Source: DYIU01 sp038326775
GTDB taxonomy: Bacteria > Actinomycetota > Geothermincolia > Fen-727 > Anoxymicrobiaceae
Reading direction: 5' to 3'
NCBI GenBank assembly: GCA_038326775.1
Contig: JBBQKJ010000003.1
Span: forward strand, 1 to 64,000
Length of the DNA stretch: 64,000 nucleotides
The translations under genes and the position numbers were made by a program. Positions within the stretch are counted from its first letter, which is position 1. The number at the start of each line of letters is the position of its first letter. The notes beneath the pieces are model-generated. The model saw only the letters and a program-made list of their open reading frames with translations, was not told the DNA's origin and searched no databases. Shown piece by piece: positions 57,873 through 64,000 of the stretch.

Positions 57873-58808
57873 TTAAGCGTCCGCCGTGTCAGTCGCCGGC
57901 TCACCTTTTTCATCCTCAGCCCGCGGCGGCTCCGCGGCTCGCTTTCTCCTGAGCGACGGCTTGCTCCATTCCGCGCCGATTTTCAAAATGAAGGGCACCA
58001 GGAGGGCCAGCGTGAGCCCGCATGCCACCATGAACCAGTCGGCACCCTTCATGTAACGCTGGACGAAGTCGCTGAAGGGAAGCCTGGTGGGGTTCGAACC
58101 GTACACCACCTTGTAGGCAAGGAGCTCCAGCAAGGGGGTGAACACCGCCACTATCGTGAAGGACAGCGCGGAGACCATCGATACGGGGGGAGGCTCCGTC
58201 CAGACCCTTCTGCCCATACGTTTCTTTCGGGTTGTCGAGTTGAAGAGCGCCCAGGGCACAACCAGCCCGAGGGAAAAGATGGAAACCTGGGACCACTGCT
58301 TGCTGAACAGCGCAATCAGCAGCCACGCGCAGGCCACAAGGACTGCCGCGCCGAGCCCGTAAGGCAGGGCGTATGCCATCTGGCTCAAGAGCCCGGTCCT
58401 CTCCGAGGGTTCTATCACGGGCTCCATCACGGGCTTTTCCTTTTCGAGCAACTTCAGCCCGGCGGCGGGGGTGGGAGGCACATCCGCCGCGACGACTCCC
58501 GCCCCCCGGGCCGTTTCAGGCTGCCCGGGGCCGGAAGGCTCCGGCGAGACGACCGTTCCATCATCGAAGACCGTGACCTCGCCCGGCATGAAAGGCGCAC
58601 CGCGGGGCGCGGGAGGCTCGAGGGGCGTCTCCGCGCGCTCGTTCGTCAGTGGCGCGAGGGCCTGCTTGCAGGGAGCGCAAAGGAGCTTGTCGCCGCTATC
58701 CACTCCACACTCCCGGCATATGGGGCGCCCGCACGAAGAGCAGTCTCTGATGGCGGGCTTCCCGGTATGCAGGTAGCATGCCCGGAAACCATGAGGACCT
58801 GGCGCCAG
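57873..58808 (-). CDS. B-box-type zinc-finger membrane protein
   Basis: About 311 residues if begun at CTG 58808, six bases after GGGGAG. A standard start (GTG 58703) would lose most of the finger: RACYLHTGKPAIRDCSSCGR continues PICRECGV, then LLCAPCKQAL, a CxxH/CxxC B-box-like zinc site. A Pro-rich middle is followed by about five membrane helices (near 150-310) with a charged tail. Related proteins (zinc finger plus membrane domain) are common in deep actinobacteria and unassigned. The CTG start is inferred from the open frame and ribosome site. Confidence 0.65.
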   Translation of the reverse strand: MAPGPHGFRACYLHTGKPAIRDCSSCGRPICRECGVDSGDKLLCAPCKQALAPLTNERAETPLEPPAPRGAPFMPGEVTVFDDGTVVSPEPSGPGQPETARGAGVVAADVPPTPAAGLKLLEKEKPVMEPVIEPSERTGLLSQMAYALPYGLGAAVLVACAWLLIALFSKQWSQVSIFSLGLVVPWALFNSTTRKKRMGRRVWTEPPPVSMVSALSFTIVAVFTPLLELLAYKVVYGSNPTRLPFSDFVQRYMKGADWFMVACGLTLALLVPFILKIGAEWSKPSLRRKRAAEPPRAEDEKGEPATDTADA

Positions 58809-59007
58809 CGTTTTCTCCCCTCAGCAGGGCGGGCCGGCACGCCCGCGGCTTACACGTTCCGTCCCTTACTATTTTGCCGGACTGCGCCGCGCGTCCTTTG
58901 AAAGAGGCCACCGGCGTCTCCCGCTTTCCTGGTTCGCGGATAGAGGAACGGGTCCAGCAGGTGGTCAGGCTGTCGACAACGCGCAACCTTTACGCGCAAT
59001 GGCTCTA

Positions 59008-60492
59008 TCACCCCGGGCTCGAGCGCTGGAGGTTCGAGGCGACGAAGGCCCGGTTGACTTCCTCCGTGAAAGAGGTAAGCTCCGCCGCGGTCGGGAACTC
59101 GTCGCTCGCGCAGAGATACTCCTCGCTCCAGGGGTTGAGCCTGAAGGCCTCCCTGTCCCGGGCCGGGACCCGCAGGGCGAAATGCTCGAAGAGGGCGGTG
59201 CCTTTGAACACAACCAGGGGGAAGAAGGTCGCTGTTTGCAGTTTGTTCTCATTGAGTATGTCCACGGTGCGCCAGATGCTCTCGCGCGTCTCACCGGGCA
59301 GGCCGGTGATGAATGTGAGCAGCGGGTACATGCCGGCCGTTCGTACGGCGTTGGCCGCCTCGAGGATGGACCCCACATCGAGTCGCTTTCGCGCGACCTC
59401 CCGGAGGATCTCCTCGTTGAAGGACTCAGCTCCGATGGCCACGTTTGTAAAACCGCGCTCGGCGAGCGCATCGACGATGTCCCGGTCGAGGTAGTCCGCG
59501 CGGGTTTGTATCTGGTATGTGTAGGGAAGCCCATCCAGGAGGCCCAGTAGCTTCCGGAGCCTCTTTCGGTTAATGGTGAACGTGGCGTCGCCGAAGAAGA
59601 AAGAGCCCGCCCCACCGGAGAAGTTGTCCGAGCAGTAATCCAGGACCTCGCGGACGTACTCCGGAGTGTGGAAACGCGTGCGCATGCGGTTTATGGCAGG
59701 GTCGAGGCAGAAAGCGCAGGCCTCAGGGCATCCGCGCGACGTCAGGAAGCCCGCTCCCGGTATCCAGTCACCGTGAGGGAGGAGTTCGGAAAGCAGCTCG
59801 AACCTGCGAGAGATGTTGAACTCGCCGGAGGCCGTATACGGGTGTGGTAGAGCGTCGAGGTCCGCGATGGGCGCCCGGGCGCGATTGTGGACGACCGCCC
59901 CGTTCTCGCGGTAGCTCAGGCCCTCAACACCGCCGAGGTCACCTCCGGACTTCAGCTTTTCGAGCAGTTCCGTGCAAGTCAACTCCCCCTCTCCGCGGAT
60001 GACCACGTCAACGTGACCGTCCGCCAGTATCTCGTCCGAGTGTAATGTCGAATAGACGCCGCCCGTCACCAGCAGCGCGTCCGGGAAGGCCTCCTTTATC
60101 TCGCCGAGGAGCTTGCGCGTATAAAGCGCGAGGTTGTATATGGAGAGCGTAACCAGGATGACTTGTGGGCGCTCGGTTTCGAGCGACTCGAAGAGGTGCC
60201 TTCTCGACGCCTTTGCGGCTCCGGGTTTGGAGACGAGCGACCCGGAAAGCTCTTCGGGGTCGGTGTTGGGCTCGCGGAAGAGCTCGATCCGGTCGTGCAC
60301 GTCCGCTATGACGTTAACCACCTTGACTTCATGCCCCGCGGCTTTGAGGCAGGCGACCACATGCATGGCGCCGTAGTCGGGAGCGAGCAGGTCCTTGTTC
60401 CTCAACCCGGCCAGTCTGACCCTCCACGCCGGCTCCGGCCTGACCTCCATCACTCCCATCGCGGCTGTGTCGGAAACTAGAACAGTCTTCAA
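59008..60492 (-). CDS. B12-binding-domain radical SAM protein
   Basis: 494 residues. An N-terminal B12-binding-like region (GAMHVVACLKAAGHEVKVVN; LLVTGGVYSTLH) lacks a clear DxHxxG. The radical SAM motif is TSRGCPEACAFCLDPAI (CX3CX2C), with FFFGDATFTINRKRL and GAESFNEEILREVARKRL further on. This is the P-methylase/methylthiotransferase-like COG1032 group. Substrate unknown. It appears monocistronic, with a terminator just upstream belonging to the preceding operon. The 204 bases downstream show no gene. Confidence 0.85.
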   Translation of the reverse strand: MKTVLVSDTAAMGVMEVRPEPAWRVRLAGLRNKDLLAPDYGAMHVVACLKAAGHEVKVVNVIADVHDRIELFREPNTDPEELSGSLVSKPGAAKASRRHLFESLETERPQVILVTLSIYNLALYTRKLLGEIKEAFPDALLVTGGVYSTLHSDEILADGHVDVVIRGEGELTCTELLEKLKSGGDLGGVEGLSYRENGAVVHNRARAPIADLDALPHPYTASGEFNISRRFELLSELLPHGDWIPGAGFLTSRGCPEACAFCLDPAINRMRTRFHTPEYVREVLDYCSDNFSGGAGSFFFGDATFTINRKRLRKLLGLLDGLPYTYQIQTRADYLDRDIVDALAERGFTNVAIGAESFNEEILREVARKRLDVGSILEAANAVRTAGMYPLLTFITGLPGETRESIWRTVDILNENKLQTATFFPLVVFKGTALFEHFALRVPARDREAFRLNPWSEEYLCASDEFPTAAELTSFTEEVNRAFVASNLQRSSPG

Positions 60493-60574
60493 ACCAACTC
60501 CGTTTCAACTAGCTGGACAAAGCGATACTATCCCTGGTCTCCTCAAGAATCCAGCCGGGCAAAAGGCAGCGAAA

Positions 60575-60596
60575 AAGCCCCCGTTTTCGGGGGCTT
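60575..60596 (-). terminator. Intrinsic terminator of the apgM operon
   Basis: On the minus strand AAGCCCCCG-AAAA-CGGGGGCTT forms a nine-pair stem with a four-base loop, followed by a T run (TTTTT). It lies 172 bases after the apgM stop and before the radical SAM gene on the same strand. Confidence 0.85.
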
Positions 60597-60767
60597 CTCC
60601 GACCACCCCAAATATCTCCATTATGAGTGCCGTCCCGCTTCCGCTGGTAGTCAAATATAGACCCCTGAGATAAAGTTTTCAACCTTCTGTGGGTATTTTT
60701 CCTTTCTTTTTGACCGGGTCGGCCGGGCCGGTCAATGCGCACTCGCATGCCCGAGGAGCCCGCTTCG

Positions 60768-62051
60768 CTACAAGCACGGGCGATAAGGCCTGTCTCCAGG
60801 CCCCAGGCGCGATGCCCCGAAACGAGCGCGGTTGGTGAAGTTCAGGACAAGGGGCATCACGTCGCGGCCGCCGAGGGTACCGAGTGAACCCGAGGCGCAC
60901 GATACCTCGTCAAAAGAACAGACCGCGTCCACTCTAACGTTGCGGCCTGACATCAGGACCGGCACGGACTCGCCGGAGTGGATGACATCGTCGGTTCCGC
61001 TGGATGGCGAGGTGTGGTCAGCGGTTATGACGGTCAGCAGTTCGGGATCGCGAGCGAAGGACTCCACTACCACCGCGAAGGCGAGGTCGAGCTCCTCGAG
61101 GACGCGTACCTTGCGGCCCGGCCGCCCGCTGTGCGAGGCCTCGTCGGCAGACTTGGTATGCACGAAGGCGAAGTCGAACCCGTCATCGAGCGCACCGCGC
61201 GCGGCCCGGAGCTTGTCGTGGAGGTCCTCGCCGGCATCCTTTGACCCGAGCTCGAGGAACTCCATGCCCAGGACGCGCGCCAGGCCTCCGTAAAAAACGC
61301 CGGAGGCCACCGCCACCGGCTTAAAGCCCCAGGCCTCACAGAACCGGGGCACTTCGGGCTTCGTCGAAGGCCATTTGACAAGCACGTGGTCTATTGTGGT
61401 CATGTCGCCTGAGGCCCGCTTGAGGTTCACCGGGTGATCCTCGAGCACTCCCGAGGCCCACTTCGTAAAACGCTCGAGCTCTGTCGCGGTCTCGGCGGCA
61501 GCCGCGGAGGCGCCGCTGAAAGGCACTATCTCCGGCACGGGCAGACGGTAGAAAAGCGGGTCCGAGTCACTTACCTGCGGCGAGGCCCCGCCCGCCAGGA
61601 TAAGCACCATGAAGGGGCCGCCCAGGTGGAGCAGCCGTGCCCGGAAGCTCTCGGCCCGGTATGAGGCCAGGCTGCTCGCGAGGCGGACAGCCTGTTCCTC
61701 GGGGAGGTAGGCGGGGGCAGCCTGGACGTAACGCTCGCCTCCGTCGACCATGGTGCTCGCCAGGTTCACCCGGAAGGCGACCTCGCCGTCCGCCATCGTG
61801 AAACCGGCACCCGCCGCCTCGATGGAGGCCCTGCCCGGGAACCGGCGTGGGTCGTAACCCAGAAGCCGCCAGTGCGCCTGGTCGCTGCCCGGGCATATGC
61901 CGGGGGCAACCGGGTACATGTGGCCGCACGCTCCGGCGGACGCAAGGGCGTCAAGGTTCGGAAGCTTCGCCGCCTCGAGCGGCGTTTGGCCGCCGAGCGC
62001 CTCCTGGGTCCGGTCCGCGATCCCGTCGACCACGATGAGAGCGGCCTTCAA
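60768..62051 (-). CDS. apgM: 2,3-bisphosphoglycerate-independent phosphoglycerate mutase, archaeal type
   Basis: 427 residues. ALIVVDGIADRTQEALGGQTPLEAAKLPN continues into GICPGSDQAHWRLLGYDP (catalytic Ser) and ends with TVITADHTSPSSGTDDVIHSG and TKSADEASHSGRPGRK, the metal-binding residues of the alkaline phosphatase fold. Short ApgM form, not the 510-residue GpmI. It interconverts 3- and 2-phosphoglycerate in glycolysis. Its start overlaps the upstream gene's stop by four bases. Confidence 0.9.
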   Translation of the reverse strand: MKAALIVVDGIADRTQEALGGQTPLEAAKLPNLDALASAGACGHMYPVAPGICPGSDQAHWRLLGYDPRRFPGRASIEAAGAGFTMADGEVAFRVNLASTMVDGGERYVQAAPAYLPEEQAVRLASSLASYRAESFRARLLHLGGPFMVLILAGGASPQVSDSDPLFYRLPVPEIVPFSGASAAAAETATELERFTKWASGVLEDHPVNLKRASGDMTTIDHVLVKWPSTKPEVPRFCEAWGFKPVAVASGVFYGGLARVLGMEFLELGSKDAGEDLHDKLRAARGALDDGFDFAFVHTKSADEASHSGRPGRKVRVLEELDLAFAVVVESFARDPELLTVITADHTSPSSGTDDVIHSGESVPVLMSGRNVRVDAVCSFDEVSCASGSLGTLGGRDVMPLVLNFTNRARFGASRLGPGDRPYRPCL

Positions 62052-62824
62052 GCGTTGCTCCTTTCGGCGATGATCTCCCGGGCGATGGCGGCGTAGGCGG
62101 GCGCGCCCGAGCCGTCGCCCAGGCGTGCGAGCACGCGAGAGGTGAACGGGACCAGGAACTCCTCGAGGTAGCTTTCCAGGCGCTCCTGCGCGAAGGTGAA
62201 ATCACCGTCGACGCCACGGTAGTTCGCCTCCAGCGCGCATGACATCTGGCGTCCCGACTCAGCCCAGGGCCCCACCAGCCCCTCGACGCGGCTGCCCTCG
62301 CTCATTTCCTCGAGCGGCAGCTCCATGGCGATACCGTGGCTGCCCGCGACCTGCGCGTAGGCTTCGAGGACGCCCTTGAGCTGGTTGAGCTTGACCGTTC
62401 CGTCGTGCGCCAGCCGCTCGCCCGCGATGATCGACACGGCGCCGACCGCCCGGGCGAACGGGATACGCGCGGCGTGCAGGTACATGTGGCAGGCGACGCA
62501 TGTTGCCGAAAAGCCGTACCTGCTCTGAATCTCTCCGGCGAATCTTCCCGCGCAGGCGTGCCACCAGCGGGGTGAGCCGAGCAAGACGGTCTCGTCGGCG
62601 ACCTTCACGCCGGGAAGGTCCTCCATCCGCTCGGAAAGAGACCGCGCGTTCGCAAGCACGACCTCCCAGTCGCCGAATTCGGTACCTGTGTATGCCACGG
62701 TGGGCACTATCACGTCGAAGGAGCCTGATCTGGCCGCGGCGACCGCGGCCGCTATGCTGTCGCGGCCGGCGACCTCGGCGAGCGCCGCGCGGCCTTTGCC
62801 GATGGTCGAGCGGATTCTCTCCAC
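62048..62824 (-). CDS. PP-loop-ATPase-like protein coupled to apgM
   Basis: 258 residues from GTG 62824, after GAGGAGGGG; open frame continues upstream (ITGFEEGLVERIRS), so a longer N-terminus is possible. AALAEVAGRDSIAAAVAAAR resembles the N-type ATP pyrophosphatase loop (S-G-x-D-S). FSATCVACHMYLHAARIPFA and IIAGERLAHDGTVKLNQ look like further conserved substrate motifs. Chemistry would be adenylation of a substrate followed by amination or thiolation. Not assigned to a known enzyme. The start of apgM lies within its stop (ATGA). Confidence 0.6.
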   Translation of the reverse strand: MERIRSTIGKGRAALAEVAGRDSIAAAVAAARSGSFDVIVPTVAYTGTEFGDWEVVLANARSLSERMEDLPGVKVADETVLLGSPRWWHACAGRFAGEIQSRYGFSATCVACHMYLHAARIPFARAVGAVSIIAGERLAHDGTVKLNQLKGVLEAYAQVAGSHGIAMELPLEEMSEGSRVEGLVGPWAESGRQMSCALEANYRGVDGDFTFAQERLESYLEEFLVPFTSRVLARLGDGSGAPAYAAIAREIIAERSNA

Positions 62825-63047
62825 CAGCCCCTCCTCGAAGCCGGTAATCCTTTCCGGTCTGGATAGAAGGATGTCACGGGCCGCGCTTTCGATAGCGCAC
62901 CTCCGGGTCTGAAGCGGTCCCCCGGCAAATCAGCCTAATTATATGTCGGCGAGGCTCGAGGGCAAACCGGGGCGCTCGGTCGAGGGATCTGCACGATCGG
63001 GATGGCCCCGCATCGCCTTTCTGAAGGCAGCCCGAACGCCCGGCTGA

Positions 63048-63053
63048 TATAAT
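63048..63053 (+). promoter_or_regulatory. Extended -10 promoter element of the 63.1-kb lipoprotein
   Basis: TGATATAAT is a TGn-extended -10 box, 62 bases before the TTG start. The remaining gap (62825-63115) shows no gene or other clear signal. Confidence 0.5.
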
Positions 63054-63115
63054 AGGAGCGCCGGCATCCAGCCGGCACGCCTATGATATGCGCCGGTTAT
63101 CACTGGAGGGAACGG

Positions 63116-63574
63116 TTGGGTCACAGGGCCAGGGTATTAATGCCGCTGCTGCTGTCGCTACTGGCCCTCGGCGCCTGGGCCGGGTGCGGGGGCAAGACAG
63201 CTTCCTCGCCCCAGGGGTCGCAGCCCGCCGTGGAGGCGAGCGCCCCGAGTGACGAGAGCCTGGAGAAAGACCGGTTGTCCATAGTCGAAGCGGAGAGCAG
63301 GTCCGAGGAGGAGAAGAGCGCCGCCCGCGAAGCGCTCCGCTATGCCAAGGACGCCAACACCGGCTCCTTCTTCAAGGCGATAGAGATCGTAGTGGAGGAC
63401 GGATGGGCGCGAGTGGCGGTTGAGCAAGGCGGTGTGCCCGCGGAGGAAGCGGTAGCTTACTCCGTGTTCCTGCGCAGGCAGGACGACGGAGCGTGGGAAG
63501 TGGCCGACTCCGGGAACTCGGTCTCCCCGGATCAGCTTTCCGGAGCCCCACCCGAGCTTTTCGAAGCCGACTGA
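63116..63574 (+). CDS. Small lipoprotein, unknown
   Basis: 152 residues from TTG 63116, six bases after GGAGG (ATG 63083 lacks a site). A signal peptide VLMPLLLSLLALGAWAGC ends in a lipobox (AGC). The mature part is charged, with SVFLRRQDDGAWEVADSGN near the end, like the DUF4878-type cone fold of small surface lipoproteins. Function unknown. It is monocistronic, ending before a hairpin. Confidence 0.7.
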   Translation: MGHRARVLMPLLLSLLALGAWAGCGGKTASSPQGSQPAVEASAPSDESLEKDRLSIVEAESRSEEEKSAAREALRYAKDANTGSFFKAIEIVVEDGWARVAVEQGGVPAEEAVAYSVFLRRQDDGAWEVADSGNSVSPDQLSGAPPELFEAD

Positions 63575-63599
63575 AACCGCCTGTTCGCCGGTATAAAGC

Positions 63600-63629
63600 T
63601 TGAGGGCGGACCGAAGAGCCCGCCCTCAA
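63600..63629. terminator. Hairpin between convergent genes, probable terminator
   Basis: TTGAGGGCGG (63600-63609) pairs perfectly with CCGCCCTCAA (63620-63629) around a ten-base loop. It lies between the lipoprotein gene and the oppositely oriented acyl-CoA dehydrogenase. T runs are weak on both sides, so termination may depend on more than the stem. Confidence 0.6.
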
Positions 63630-63652
63630 TACGCTTTCGTCGAATTGCTGTC

Positions 63653-64000
63653 TTACTTCAGTTTATCGCGGCCGAACCCGAGCACGTTCCTGGCGATGAT
63701 CAGGGTCTGTATCTGGCCGGTCCCCTCGAAGATGTCGTTGATCTTCGCGTCGCGCATCCACTTCTCGAGGAGCAGCGAGCGAGAGTAACCGAGAGGCCCC
63801 ATCAGCTCGACGCACTTCTGGGTTATCAGTGTGACCGCGAGGCCGGCCTTGGCCTTGGCCATGGACGCCTCGAGGCTGTTGCGGTCGCCGTTGTCCAGCA
63901 TCCATACCGCCCGCCAGGTGAGGAGCCTCGCCGCCTTGAGGTTGGCCTCCATGTCCATGATGTCGCGCTCGATGGCGGTCATGCGGTTCGGGGCGATGGC
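63653..64000 (-). CDS. Acyl-CoA dehydrogenase, C-terminal part (runs off the window)
   Basis: The frame is open to the right edge and ends at 63653. MTAIERDIMDMEANLKAARL, TQKCVELMGPLGYSRSLLLEK and AKINDIFEGTGQIQTLIIAR are the C-terminal helices of an acyl-CoA dehydrogenase (the EGTGxIQ box binds FAD and substrate). The catalytic N-terminal part lies outside the window. It is not a near copy of the 37.7-kb paralogue. Confidence 0.9.
   Translation of the reverse strand, partial: AIAPNRMTAIERDIMDMEANLKAARLLTWRAVWMLDNGDRNSLEASMAKAKAGLAVTLITQKCVELMGPLGYSRSLLLEKWMRDAKINDIFEGTGQIQTLIIARNVLGFGRDKLK

Noticed and set aside
58080..58110. GGTTCGAACC as the T arm of a tRNA
   Set aside because: It lies within a membrane-protein gene, and no acceptor or anticodon stem can be formed around it.

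Overview
The window looks like chromosome from an uncultured, anaerobic, high-GC bacterium, most likely a deep-branching actinobacterium of the Geothermincolia/Aquicultoria type. This is an inference. The supporting signs are a dnaK-grpE-dnaJ-hspR operon behind a HAIR-like operator, secreted proteins built from WYLAEGYTGG repeats, a SigH-like sigma factor, and many Fe-S, radical SAM and low-potential redox proteins. Several genes are of archaeal type: methanogen-type thymidylate synthase, ApgM phosphoglycerate mutase and a methanogenesis-marker-11 homologue. I found no tRNA, rRNA, CRISPR array, phage or intact insertion sequence. Both window edges lie in ordinary sequence, and the last gene runs off the right edge.

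Region 1 (0.1-7.9 kb, minus strand) is a long tightly packed gene train. It starts at a DUF134 regulator preceded by a perfect 22-bp palindrome. It continues through two ORP/NifX-domain proteins, a zinc-ribbon protein, a peroxiredoxin whose peroxidatic residue is encoded by an in-frame TGA followed by a SECIS-like hairpin (probable selenoprotein), an FmdB-type zinc ribbon, a NifU-like scaffold, DUF1847, a CoA-binding protein, a truncated metallo-beta-lactamase lipoprotein, a radical SAM protein and a DUF5714 protein. Region 2 (8-15.8 kb, minus strand) has a CoA-disulfide-reductase/rhodanese flavoprotein, a GMC oxidoreductase, an aminotransferase, DUF1638, a glycine-rich protein and an HdrB-like CCG protein with a damaged ferredoxin end.

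Region 3 (15.9-25.1 kb) mixes nickel-related genes (CooC, CooT), a decayed CDF transporter fused to an ORP-like domain, MOSC, DsrE and MBL proteins. It ends in a second ORP cluster on the plus strand: DUF134, an Mrp-ORP fusion, two MinD-type ATPases with inserted ferredoxins and a glycine-rich zinc-ribbon protein. Together with region 1 this resembles the Desulfovibrio ORP (orange protein) system, but with extra stand-alone ORP proteins.

Region 4 (25.2-45.2 kb) holds thymidylate synthase, nitroreductase, a broken and an intact WYLAEG-repeat surface protein (the intact one is an L,D-transpeptidase), RsmI, an AbrB protein, TldD, a ferredoxin-domain protein, a CrtI-like flavoprotein, a SipW-like signal peptidase, acyl-CoA dehydrogenase, TatA, an ADP-forming acyl-CoA synthetase alpha subunit, the mmp11/radical SAM pair, SigH and a ferredoxin. 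Related GGGGTCAG-type inverted repeats sit between genes here.

Region 5 (45.7-57.8 kb, plus strand) is housekeeping: the HspR-type heat-shock operon, a flavoprotein, then purA-purD-purE-purB-purS-purQ and a PHP phosphoesterase. Region 6 (57.8-64 kb) has a B-box membrane protein, a B12-binding radical SAM protein, ApgM with a translationally coupled partner, a lipoprotein and the 3' part of an acyl-CoA dehydrogenase. Several genes in 15-20 kb and at 27 kb are visibly decaying, while the flanks look intact.
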